Below, piece after piece: positions 35,939-42,732 of a stretch of 42,732 nucleotides of DNA. Every line of letters begins with the position of its first letter. Position 1 is the first letter of the stretch. The stretch comes from Acidobacteriota bacterium (GTDB lineage: Bacteria; Acidobacteriota; Terriglobia; Acidiferrales; UBA7541): NCBI GenBank assembly GCA_003224055.1, contig QHYE01000012.1, positions 1-42,732 of the forward strand. The letters are read 5' to 3'. Made by a program: the position numbers and the translations under genes. Below the pieces are notes generated by a model. That model did no database searches. It saw nothing but the letters and a program-made list of their open reading frames with translations, and was not told the DNA's origin.

Positions 35939-36799
35939 CGGTTCCTCAAGCGTTCTCGAGTTGAGCACCAACAGGAAGTCAGCTCCGTTTCCGGTGAGGT
36001 GATCTTGTCCCCGCGCAGCATTTTAGGCTCTCTTCGGCTGACGACGCTTGCGAGCATTTGTATATTCTGATCGTACGATCAAGCCTAGGCCCGTCTCCGC
36101 CTAATGCTGGCAGATACACCGTTGCCTCACGGTTTCGGCGCCGCACTTACGCGCGTGGATACATTTTTCCAAGGGCTCCAGAACGGTTCGTTGCCTCCCC
36201 GCTCTGCCTTGTAGGCTACGTGCGATGGGACGCGCGGTCTGATCGAGTTCCTCCTCTCCAGACAATCATTTTCAGCAGCTTTCCAGGTCGCACTCCGGGT
36301 AGCCGACCACTCGCCCAGAACATCATCTTTCGCTTCCCAGAACGCCGTTTGCCGATCACGGCAAGCACATGTCCGAAATGCCGGCTTGTCAGAGACCGAC
36401 CGCCTTGCGACCGAGATTCGCAATCGACTTCGCCAAGAGGATAATTAGGGCGATGCTCTCCGAGGAAGATAGACCAGAATTAAGAAGCGAAGCCTTCCGC
36501 ATTAAGCATCTCTAGCCCCACAACTAAGGTCTTTCACCCCCCTTTACAGCAGACGCTCTATTGATTTTAGGCGTTCTGAATTCCATAGATGGAGTCAGAC
36601 GGCACTCGAGGCATCCTGCCCGTCCCGGAGGTCTCCAGGATTCATGGCCGCACCCGTTTTAACCGGTCGATCCGACGGTCGATCCGAAGGGCGTATCCTG
36701 AAGAGATTGACGGCAGAGCTTGCACGCCCAGACAAATCCGTGTCTAGGGAAATGACGTTCACACTACTTGCCCAGCCTCCGCATTCGTCCAACCCTCTG
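35939..36799. other. Gene-poor stretch, nothing supported
   Basis: Several frames of 65-128 codons exist on both strands (for example 36058-36444 plus and 36127-36423 minus). None has a Shine-Dalgarno with a recognisable product. A short tandem pattern CGATCCGA appears at about 36666-36681. Composition is less G+C-rich than the left part of the window. It may be a decayed remnant of the element, including a lost integrase. Confidence 0.45.
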
Positions 36800-36870
36800 G
36801 ACCTTGCCGCAAAGAAGACGCTCCAAGGCCCTAGCGCGCATTAAGTAGATCACCTGCAGGGGAGTTACAG
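36800..36870 (-). repeat. Copy A of a 72-bp block shared upstream of two PilZ genes
   Basis: The reverse complement of this block matches 42502-42573 with about 12 differences in 72 positions (about 83% identity, counted by eye), including one single-base gap. It ends 48 bp upstream of the first PilZ gene. One frame stays open through both copies (V-x-P-x-QV, then R-x-R-x-LE-x-LLCG), but the differences are not concentrated at third codon positions, so a regulatory element or a decayed gene end is also possible. Confidence 0.7.
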
Positions 36871-36918
36871 TATCTACCGGATGGTCAGCTAGTCTAGCCG
36901 GTGGTATGCAACTGTGGG

Positions 36919-37233
36919 ATGCGGCAGAAGTTTAACATTTCCAGTGCCGATGGCCGATCCGAAAAGCGGATCGCGAGAGAGGTGTCGGTAGATATCTACC
37001 GCCAGGACGAACCAATCCGTAAAGAAAGGGCTTGGACCGAAAACGTTAGTCCTCACGGTGCCCGGGCTCTTGTGGAGCAGGTCTGGCGGCCGCAGCAACA
37101 CGTGCTGCTTATCTCTCCAAAGGAAGACCTGCGGTTGAGAGGGCAAATTATTTATTGCCAGCGTTTGGCGAAGACCAGGTTTGCTGTCGGGCTGCTACTG
37201 TCCGCCCGGGCGGAACCGTGGGCGAGGGCTTAA
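36919..37233 (+). CDS. Single-domain PilZ protein (copy A)
   Basis: About 104 aa from ATG 36919; GTG 36901 is an alternative, and neither has a strong Shine-Dalgarno. PilZ domains bind cyclic di-GMP. The two binding elements are visible: RSEKR (RxxxR) near residue 15 and NVSPHG (N-x-S-x-x-G) around residue 43, followed by beta-strand blocks WRPQQHVLLISPKE and GQIIYCQRLAKTRFAVGLLLS. It is roughly 58% identical by eye to the protein at 41926-42225. A second PilZ gene follows after 6 bp, forming an operon, and a zinc-protein gene converges from downstream. Confidence 0.85.
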   Translation: MRQKFNISSADGRSEKRIAREVSVDIYRQDEPIRKERAWTENVSPHGARALVEQVWRPQQHVLLISPKEDLRLRGQIIYCQRLAKTRFAVGLLLSARAEPWARA

Positions 37234-37239
37234 TAAGCC

Positions 37240-37623
37240 ATGAAAACCGTGCCACAAGGGCCTTGCTTTTCAAGGCGGCTGACTTCGCGGGTCGCGAGAC
37301 CGCACGGCGTGTGGGTCTATTGGCGCTGTAATGGACATGATGATCTGTCGAGTGTCAGCGATCTCAGCCTCCGTGGTCTGTTTATCGAGACATCAGACCC
37401 ACGGCCTCTGGGTGCCAAGGCCAAGATTGATTTTCTTGTTCAGGAGGGACAGATCAGGGCCGAGGCTATTGTGTGCCATGTCAAGCCCGGCACGGGACTG
37501 GGACTAAAACTCACAGCACTGGCTGAGCCAGATCGCCCACGTCTCGCCGCATTGATGACAAGACTTTGTCGCTTGCCTCAATTCCGCAGCCACTTGTACC
37601 TAGAGAATCGGCTATCTGCGTGA
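37240..37623 (+). CDS. Single-domain PilZ protein (copy B, diverged)
   Basis: A 127-aa protein starting 6 bp after the previous PilZ stop. The D-x-S-x-x-G element is SDLSLRGLFIET. The upstream basic patch (SRRLTSRVARPHGVWVYWRC) carries the Arg residues, although the RxxxR spacing is looser than in copy A. Later strands GAKAKIDFLVQEGQIRAEAIVCHVKPGTGLGLKL follow the PilZ pattern. The protein is not a recent copy of its neighbour. It is likely a c-di-GMP receptor with no output domain, acting by binding a partner. No counterpart exists beside the inverted PilZ copy at 41926. Confidence 0.8.
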   Translation: MKTVPQGPCFSRRLTSRVARPHGVWVYWRCNGHDDLSSVSDLSLRGLFIETSDPRPLGAKAKIDFLVQEGQIRAEAIVCHVKPGTGLGLKLTALAEPDRPRLAALMTRLCRLPQFRSHLYLENRLSA

Positions 37624-37679
37624 ATGCCTTGGACTGCGAAATCACCAGCGCGGGGTGTATTTCCCGTGCCCCTGCGAAA

Positions 37680-38024
37680 CTACAGATTGCTACCATTACT
37701 ATGGTTCATGTTGCACTGCGGACATTTCCACAGACGGAAACTCTTATGTTCCGGCAAAACCTCAGCTAGATACATGGACGCCCCATCATGGGGACAATGG
37801 ACGTTGGGTGTCATCTCTAGCTTATTTCCATTTCCGGTCTGGTCGGTGACGAAGTATCCGCGCGAACCATGGTAGTGGACCAGGCAATCAGGCTCCGGAC
37901 AGGTGTAGGCAAGTATCTGTGTCTGTTCGCCGCTGGTTTGCAGGACAACCTGACCAAACGTCATTTCAATGTGATGCTCGTAGCAAAGAGCGGAAAGTTC
38001 CCTTTTCATCTGGAGACTGGGCAT
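37680..38024 (-). CDS. Cys/His-rich probable zinc-binding protein (copy A)
   Basis: A 114-aa protein; ATG 38024 has GGGAGG five nt upstream. I do not know a named family. Potential metal ligands are arranged as LCYEHH, then YTCPEPDC-x2-H, then VHCPHDG, and finally WKCPQC, enough for two zinc sites. It shares the order LCYEHHxEM, HYxSxxGYF, VHCPxDGxxMYLAEVxPE and KSFRLWKCPxC with the protein at 41402-41827, so the two are clear paralogues. Both are convergent with a PilZ gene, which suggests a functional link. The role is unknown. Confidence 0.75.
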   Translation of the reverse strand: MPSLQMKRELSALCYEHHIEMTFGQVVLQTSGEQTQILAYTCPEPDCLVHYHGSRGYFVTDQTGNGNKLEMTPNVHCPHDGASMYLAEVLPEHKSFRLWKCPQCNMNHSNGSNL

Positions 38025-38740
38025 ACGACCTCCCTCAAAACTGTTGAGAGACAGCTTCTCAGGGAGTGCTTGAAGTGAGACCAACAGCGTCTGCGCCAGG
38101 GAAGCAAGTGAGGTGGCGCAAGCTTAGAATCAGGAACCCCCAACCGTCAGGGAGCGTACCACCACCGATGTGACACATCAAGAGTTATCTCCCGTCCGTG
38201 GAACGAGTTAGCGAATCTTATGCGCGAGTGAAAGACCCCAACCTTGCGATAGCCGCTAGAGGCGGGATGAGAACCACTGGTGCAAGCGTGATTCCCCCCG
38301 AAAAATGTGCTCTGAACGACCTCCTGACAGATGTTCTCCTTTTGATTAGCTCTTAAACTAAAGGGCGAGGTAAATATCGAAAAATATGCCCGACAGAGAT
38401 TTTCCGAGAGACCAGAAAACTAGAGTTAGCGACAACTGGCGCTGAACCTGAACTCCATCATGGGGATCTGGGGATCTCCTGTTGATTGGCAATCACCTGC
38501 GGATTTCGGTGGAATCCTGAGCCGGCTTCATCGTCTCAGGGCTTTACCTAACCATGGAATTCAGATTCTTCCCGCAACAACAAATGCTGTCTTCACTGGA
38601 TTGAAAGCCCTCGCACAGCGCGTATAGTTCGAGGCTGGACGAGAAGGGCCACGAATTCAGGACGAACGGCCCGCGCTGTAAGCCTCCGCCAACGCCGAAC
38701 GATTGGCCGCCCCTCCATCGCAGCTCTAACCGACCGAGAT
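38025..38740. other. 700-bp stretch without a supported gene
   Basis: No frame longer than 60 codons with a believable start lies wholly here; the antisense ORFs near 38593-38901 are shadows. A short tandem GGGGATCT-GGGGATCT occurs near 38463-38478. I looked for a c-di-GMP (GEMM) riboswitch, given the PilZ genes, and found no convincing match. It may include the promoter of the TPR gene. Confidence 0.5.
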
Positions 38741-39949
38741 TTGAGTACTGTCGTGGTGCGACCTCTTGAGCATTGCAATCTTCTCTGGCAGCGGGAGCTG
38801 CGGCAAGCAGAGCAAAACAAACTGCACGAACGGCCGCAGATCACCGGCGCAGTGGCCCGGCAAATCCTTCGCGGACACGCCTCTTGCCAGCAGCGGCACA
38901 ATGCTCCGTTGGCGATAACGGAAAGACTCTACAAGGCGCTGCGATGGACGAAGCAAGGCGGTCCGCCTTGGCTGTTGCTTGGCCTGCTGGTTTGTGCGCC
39001 GATTGTCCGCGCGCAAATCGCCGGTTTCGACAGACAGCCCGTCGAGATTTTCGGGACTGTATTTCTGGAGGGAGCTAACCGCCCGATCGGCGACATCATC
39101 GTAAACATCCGGTTGCTTACCGGAGGACCTTTTGTCAGCGTTCTGACCGACTGGAGCGGGCGGTTTCACATGAGGGGGCTCGATCCTGGGATGTACGAAA
39201 TCGTCGTGGAAGAAGCTGGTTACGAGCCAACTCGGGAGACTCTGCAACTTCTTCGTGGACCTTCACCACCTTTAGAGCTTTATCTCAAGACCGGCAACTC
39301 TTCGCCTGTACGGCGGACAGATTACGCGGTTTCTGTGCGTGAACTGAGAATACCGGTGAAGGCACACAATGCTTTCGAAAAGGGATTGGAGCGCCTGGCA
39401 AAGAATGATCCGGTCGGCAGCAGGACGCAGTTCGTGCGAGCTGCCACAGCATTCCCGGACTATTACGAAGCGTACTACCACATCGGTGTGGCGGATCTCA
39501 GGCTCGGCCGCGAAGAGGAAGCTGCACAGGCTTTCCAAAAAGCGATTGATCTGAGCGGAGGGCACTACGCCTGGGCACAGTTCGCCCTGGGTTTGCTGCT
39601 TTGCCGACGAGGGGAATGCGCCGAAGCAGAGACTGTCATCCGCAAAGGACTGGACGTGGATGGGAGTACAGCCACAGGTCATCTCTTCTTGAGTGTTGCT
39701 CTTTTTCGTCTGAACCGTCTTGAGGAGGCAGAGAAAAGTGCTCGAGAGGCTCTCTTGAGGAAGCCCGGTTTTGCCTGGGCTTACCTTGTTCTCGCGGACG
39801 TCCACGGGCGCAGGGGCGAGTATGCGAGGCAACTTCAGGACCTGGACGCGTACGTCAAACTTGAGCCTGACGGACCGGCAAGCAAGCAGGTTCGCGAGGT
39901 TCGCGAAGTCGTTCGGCGAATTGTGTTCAGAACGAAAGATGAGGAATGA
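38741..39949 (+). CDS. Exported carboxypeptidase-regulatory-like / TPR protein
   Basis: Up to 402 aa. The start is uncertain: TTG 38741 is the longest choice, but the signal-like helix (GGPPWLLLGLLVCAPIVRA) lies at residues 73-91 of that version, so a start near TTG 38909 would be more natural; none has a Shine-Dalgarno. After cleavage comes a carboxypeptidase regulatory-like beta domain (VEIFGTVFLEGANRPIGDIIVNI...WSGRFHMRGLDPGMYEIVVEEAGYEP). About four TPR units follow (YYEAYYHIGVADLRLGREEEAAQAFQKAIDL, AWAQFALGLLLCRRGECAEAETVIRKGL, ATGHLFLSVALFRLNRLEEAEKSAREAL, AWAYLVLADVHGRRGEYARQLQDLDAYVKL). This domain pair is common in Acidobacteriota exported proteins; it is probably a periplasmic scaffold. 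Confidence 0.8.
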   Translation: MSTVVVRPLEHCNLLWQRELRQAEQNKLHERPQITGAVARQILRGHASCQQRHNAPLAITERLYKALRWTKQGGPPWLLLGLLVCAPIVRAQIAGFDRQPVEIFGTVFLEGANRPIGDIIVNIRLLTGGPFVSVLTDWSGRFHMRGLDPGMYEIVVEEAGYEPTRETLQLLRGPSPPLELYLKTGNSSPVRRTDYAVSVRELRIPVKAHNAFEKGLERLAKNDPVGSRTQFVRAATAFPDYYEAYYHIGVADLRLGREEEAAQAFQKAIDLSGGHYAWAQFALGLLLCRRGECAEAETVIRKGLDVDGSTATGHLFLSVALFRLNRLEEAEKSAREALLRKPGFAWAYLVLADVHGRRGEYARQLQDLDAYVKLEPDGPASKQVREVREVVRRIVFRTKDEE

Positions 39950-39991
39950 TTTTGCCCCTTCAGGAGCGCGTTCCCGATCGGGATTAGATGG

Positions 39992-40228
39992 ATGATTGAG
40001 GGCAAAGGCGTGATCAAGGTCAAGTCGAGCCAGAAGATCTTTATGGACACGGAGGTTGCCACCCTGACCGGGATCTGCCTGGAGCATCTCCACGGTCTGG
40101 CGCGCAGGCGGCACCTCGGCTTTATCGCACGCGCGGATGAGGCAGCGGGGAAGCGGCCCGATCAGTGGCTGTTTACGCTGTCGGACCTGATTGTTCTAGT
40201 GATGCTGGATCAGCGCTGCCAGCACTAG
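39992..40228 (+). CDS. Small hypothetical protein, possibly HTH-like
   Basis: A 78-aa protein from ATG 39992. The central part (MDTEVATLTGICLEHLHGLARRRHLGFI) resembles a MerR-like or excisionase-like helix-turn-helix in layout: short helix, turn, recognition helix, then a hydrophobic C-terminal strand/helix (WLFTLSDLIVLVMLDQRC). It lies 42 bp after the TPR gene and 55 bp before a PilZ gene, in the same direction. The assignment is tentative. Confidence 0.5.
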   Translation: MIEGKGVIKVKSSQKIFMDTEVATLTGICLEHLHGLARRRHLGFIARADEAAGKRPDQWLFTLSDLIVLVMLDQRCQH

Positions 40229-40283
40229 GTTGCGCAAGCGTCCTGGCTGCCGACCAACCGGGAAGGCGAAAGTAAGGCCAGCA

Positions 40284-40658
40284 ATGAGCCCACCACCGAT
40301 GGGATCTCCCCCGTTCGGCTCAAGGGAGCGACGTGCGGCTCGTCGCTATGACTTGTCTCTTCCCATCGTAGTACGTGTAGTTCCGCACAAGCGATCTGAG
40401 CCTTGTCACGGCAGAATCCGGAATATCTCTGCCCGTGGGATCTACTTCATCACCGACGAAGAACTTACCCCGGGTGCGGAGCTCGAATTTACTGTCGCCC
40501 TACCGGTGGGAATTACCCAGGGTACCGAAGTTTCTATACACGCTCACAGCAGGGTGCTGCGCGCACAAGAGAGAAGAGAAGACGACACCACGCACACAGG
40601 CGTGGCTGCCGTTATCGAAGGGATTGAGTCCATCCGCGCCGAACCTGCCCTATCGTAA
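40284..40658 (+). CDS. Single-domain PilZ protein (copy C)
   Basis: 124 aa from ATG 40284 (AAGG eight nt upstream; a TTG at 40230 would extend it). The c-di-GMP elements are clear: RERRAARRYDLSLPIVVRV (R-x-x-x-R) near residue 15 and NISARGIYF (N-x-S-x-x-G). Strand blocks ELTPGAELEFTVALPVGI and VSIHAHSRVLRAQ complete the domain. It is distinct from the other three PilZ proteins. A weak hairpin (CCCTGG 40662-40667 / CCAGGG 40676-40681) follows the stop. Confidence 0.85.
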   Translation: MSPPPMGSPPFGSRERRAARRYDLSLPIVVRVVPHKRSEPCHGRIRNISARGIYFITDEELTPGAELEFTVALPVGITQGTEVSIHAHSRVLRAQERREDDTTHTGVAAVIEGIESIRAEPALS

Positions 40659-40681
40659 ATCCCCTGGTTCTAAACCCAGGG

Positions 40682-41401
40682 CAGTATCTCTGCGTCAAAA
40701 CGATTTCCTTGCGGCTCACACTATCTGCGGTAGCAGGATTGTTAGAGATGATGGAGGATGGAGGGGGGCGGGCTGGGAAAGGATAGCTCGATGGAAAGAT
40801 TCTACGACTGCACAAATTGCAATGAAGACTTTCAAGGTCTCGAGCGTAACTGAACCCTCCGCCGAAATATTGGAGACAAAGGTGAGCGTCCAGCTTGCAA
40901 CACACCAAACACTGTTACTTTGCCGCAGGGAGCCAAGTTTATTGTTACACCGCCAAACTAGCCTGCCGCCCGCTTCCCTCCGATTTTCGGACTTCTGACC
41001 AGTTTCGCCGGATTCATATCTACGAGTAGGTGTTACACGCCCGTTTGGCAGGAAGCCAAATTATTGATCGCCACATCAGATGCAACGCAAGCGATGCACT
41101 GAGACCGCTTGCGCGGCGCGAATCTGACTCTCGCTACGGTCAAATTACCCTGGCTGGCGCAAGTCTGGCGGAAATCTCTTTTGGGAGCCCACATTTCCGG
41201 CGGTATATTTTTTTACTGTCTCTTTGCCCATATGCGGTAGGCGTGGGAAATGCTTGCCGAGGACTGGACAGAATGTCCAAACTCTTTCCGAACCCGGGAT
41301 ACATTAGCCAAGTAAGGCGTGGTTCCCGTGGGAGTAGGCTAGGACACCTAAGGCGTTTTTTATGCGTAAGATACGTCTACTAATATGTCGCGGGAGTACC
41401 A
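40682..41401. other. 720-bp stretch without a supported gene
   Basis: Frames such as 41030-41383 (117 codons, plus) and 40612-40908 (minus) have no Shine-Dalgarno, family match or domain-like pattern. The last 30 bp contain the Shine-Dalgarno-like GGGAG that serves the downstream zinc-protein gene. Nothing else is recognised. Confidence 0.5.
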
Positions 41402-41827
41402 GTGGGCCAAAAATTGCTCCTGTCGCCTTGGGGTGGAAGGGCCAAAGTCCAACAGGAAACAGCAACCAAGAAGGGAAGGCGGGGTACCAGTACGAGGAAA
41501 GACCTTCACGTACTTTGCTATGAGCATCACACTGAGATGCTCCTAGAGCACCGAAGCGAGCCTACAGAGACGTTCCTATATGCCTGCCGGGAACCCGGTT
41601 GTTTCATCCACTACTACAGCTCGCAAGGCTACTTCATCGAGCTCCAAGACGGGGACAGGGGCGAGCCGGAAATCAAGCCTGGCGTCCATTGTCCGAAAGA
41701 TGGGCGCGTTATGTACCTCGCGGAGGTGCGGCCCGAAAGAAAGAGCTTCCGCCTATGGAAATGCCCGGAATGTGACGCGATCCACACTAATGGGGAGATT
41801 TCAAGTACGGCAGCCTTTTCCGGCTAA
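41402..41827 (+). CDS. Cys/His-rich probable zinc-binding protein (copy B)
   Basis: A 141-aa protein starting at GTG 41402 (GGGAG five to six nt upstream; no in-frame ATG precedes the conserved core). It has a basic Lys/Arg/Thr N-terminal extension of about 38 residues that copy A lacks. The core then matches copy A: LCYEHHTEML, YACREPGCFIHYYSSQGYF, VHCPKDGRVMYLAEVRPERKSFRLWKCPEC. The ligand positions are all kept. It converges on a PilZ gene, as in copy A but inverted. Function unknown; two zinc sites are inferred from the Cys/His spacing. Confidence 0.75.
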   Translation: MGQKLLLSPWGGRAKVQQETATKKGRRGTSTRKDLHVLCYEHHTEMLLEHRSEPTETFLYACREPGCFIHYYSSQGYFIELQDGDRGEPEIKPGVHCPKDGRVMYLAEVRPERKSFRLWKCPECDAIHTNGEISSTAAFSG

Positions 41828-41830
41828 TGC

Positions 41831-41922
41831 TGTTCCAACTTTTTCGGTCAAGTCTTGTGACAGAATCCTTTCGGCTGACAGCGACAATCTAAACTTATCT
41901 TTCGGCTAAGATAGTTGGAACA
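41831..41922. terminator. Inverted repeat between convergent genes, possible bidirectional terminator
   Basis: TGTTCCAACT (41831-41840) is the exact inverse of AGTTGGAACA (41913-41922), 10 bp, enclosing 72 nt. Nested in it is TATCTT (41896-41901) / AAGATA (41908-41913) with a 6-nt loop. The word TTTCGG recurs three times in the enclosed part. Placed between convergent stop codons, it could end transcription both ways. Confidence 0.4.
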
Positions 41923-41925
41923 CCG

Positions 41926-42225
41926 CTAGTAAGATTTTGCCCACAGGTCCACCCGGACGGACAGTTCCAACCCGACAGCAAATCTGCATTCCGCCAAAAG
42001 CTCGCAGTAAACAACCTGCCCCAGCGCGCGCACGCCCTCCTTCGGAGAGATAACCATCACCTGCTGCCCCGGCCGCCACTGCCGACCCATAAGAACGCGC
42101 GCACCGTGAGGACTCACGTTTTCGGTCAGCGCCCTCTCTTCAGGCATACCTTCGTCATCAGGACGAACCTCTACGCTCACCGCCCTCGCAATGCGCTTCT
42201 CGAATCGGCCAGTCGGCACCGGCAT
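41926..42225 (-). CDS. Single-domain PilZ protein (copy A')
   Basis: A 99-aa protein, the inverted paralogue of the PilZ gene at 36919. The c-di-GMP motifs are RFEKR (RxxxR, residues 7-11) and NVSPHG (about 35-40). The shared blocks TENVSPHGAR, VISPKE, GQVVYC and RFAVGLELS place it closest to copy A. It converges on the zinc-protein gene to its left. About 280 bp upstream lies the 72-bp block that is also found upstream of copy A. Confidence 0.88.
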   Translation of the reverse strand: MPVPTGRFEKRIARAVSVEVRPDDEGMPEERALTENVSPHGARVLMGRQWRPGQQVMVISPKEGVRALGQVVYCELLAECRFAVGLELSVRVDLWAKSY

Positions 42226-42732
42226 AGTCTCCCCCGACTGCCCCAGAACAAACGTTCTTCTCTTTCATGCCGCTGGGCGGCATGTTCGCCGACAGTTCGT
42301 CTCTAGTTTCGGATGGCCACGTTTTTATGTGTGCGTGGCGCGATTTGCGTGCCCCCTGCAGTTCCCCGAATGAGAGGGAGCCTCTCACAGCTTCGGATTG
42401 AAGAACTAGCTCCTGGGAGGGCCAGACGTAAGAGCGCTCCCTATCTGGGCATCCCAAAACTTGGATAGCATTAGCCAGAATGATCGCCAAGTGGGTGGAG
42501 ACTGTAATTCCCCAGCAGGTGAACTGCGTAGTGCGTCCTAGGACCTTGGAGCATCTTCTTTGCGGGCAAGATCCTAGCCTGAAGTGGCAGCCCGACGTGT
42601 CACGGTGCTCTGTTTTCTGGGCCGCGCTGAGAGGTCACTAGCCGAACGCTTGCTGGGTTGCCTCACGACTGACCAGCGCGCTAGGCCTCAACGGATATGC
42701 CGGGCGAAAGTGCAGGGAGCATCGGGGTAGGC
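42226..42732. other. Right-end stretch, no firm gene
   Basis: It contains the second copy of the 72-bp block (42502-42573). A 53-codon frame, ATG 42480 to TAG 42641 on the plus strand, runs through it without a Shine-Dalgarno. The expected intact tRNA-Ile at the other end of the presumed element is not reached within the window. Confidence 0.5.
42502..42573 (+). repeat. Copy B of the 72-bp block upstream of PilZ genes
   Basis: This is the inverted partner of 36800-36870, with about 83% identity by eye. The best conserved core is CCTTGGAGC-x-TCTTCTTTGCGG. It lies 277 bp upstream of the PilZ copy A' start, against 48 bp for copy A, so the spacing is not conserved although the orientation relative to PilZ is. 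Confidence 0.7.

Noticed and set aside
38025-38740. c-di-GMP (GEMM) riboswitch near the PilZ genes
   Set aside because: The conserved GEMM core and paired stems could not be matched by eye.
38726-39247. 173-codon minus-strand ORF opposite the TPR gene
   Set aside because: The plus-strand frame shows signal, regulatory-like and TPR patterns; the antisense frame shows none.
40435-40998. 187-codon plus-strand ORF after and within PilZ copy C
   Set aside because: It is out of frame with the PilZ domain, has no Shine-Dalgarno and no protein-like pattern.
35522-42732. Phage structural genes, integrase, transposase or CRISPR array in the accessory region
   Set aside because: No such protein motifs or regular spaced repeats are visible; the element call rests only on the tRNA scar and gene content.

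Overview
The window looks like a piece of an Acidobacteriota (Terriglobia-like) chromosome. The support is indirect: a bacterial 16S rRNA 3' part, a G+C-rich coding style, and gene families common in that phylum. These are choice-of-anchor-D/beta-propeller surface proteins, a Tat-exported GMC oxidoreductase with a c-type cytochrome, a carboxypeptidase-regulatory/TPR protein, and many small PilZ proteins. The phylum call is an inference from gene content and was not tested by a tree.

Layout. (1) 1-1082: the 3' part of a 16S rRNA gene, followed after about 200 nt by a strong intrinsic terminator, with no tRNA or 23S downstream. (2) 1199-11000: a VapBC-type toxin-antitoxin pair, small membrane and secreted proteins, a SnoaL-like protein, a DUF4410-like secreted protein, a large membrane/HEAT-like protein, a VOC protein, a DinB-family protein, membrane-anchored MsrA and a PQQ-type sugar dehydrogenase. 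(3) 11098-13583: a surface beta-propeller/anchor-D gene broken by a frameshift and an in-frame stop. (4) 13766-17156: a LysR regulator divergent from leuA, then leuB; LeuA lacks the C-terminal feedback domain.

(5) 17443-28613: a compact co-directional nine-gene lipid cluster. In order it holds a degenerate-HAD/fatty acyl reductase fusion, a second thioester-reductase-like SDR, a polysaccharide pyruvyl transferase-like protein, an acyl-CoA/ACP ligase, a crotonase, an acyl carrier protein, a second acyl ligase, a diacylglycerol kinase-family lipid kinase and a PlsC-type acyltransferase. A CDP-alcohol phosphatidyltransferase faces it. The set reads as a route that activates a fatty acid, loads it on a dedicated ACP, reduces it, and builds it into a glycerolipid with an unusual head group. 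I know of no described pathway with exactly this composition, so this is the best candidate for a new system here. (6) 29753-35383: a Tat-exported GMC oxidoreductase complex (small subunit, flavoprotein, di-haem cytochrome) and a membrane-anchored serine hydrolase.

(7) 35477-42732: a sparse accessory region that begins at a 45-bp 3' fragment of tRNA-Ile(GAT), most likely an attachment-site scar of an integrated element lying to its right. It carries four PilZ proteins and two copies of a Cys/His-rich probable zinc protein. A convergent PilZ/zinc-protein pair occurs twice in inverted orientation, and both copies share a roughly 72-bp upstream block at about 83% identity. No integrase, transposase or CRISPR array is visible.
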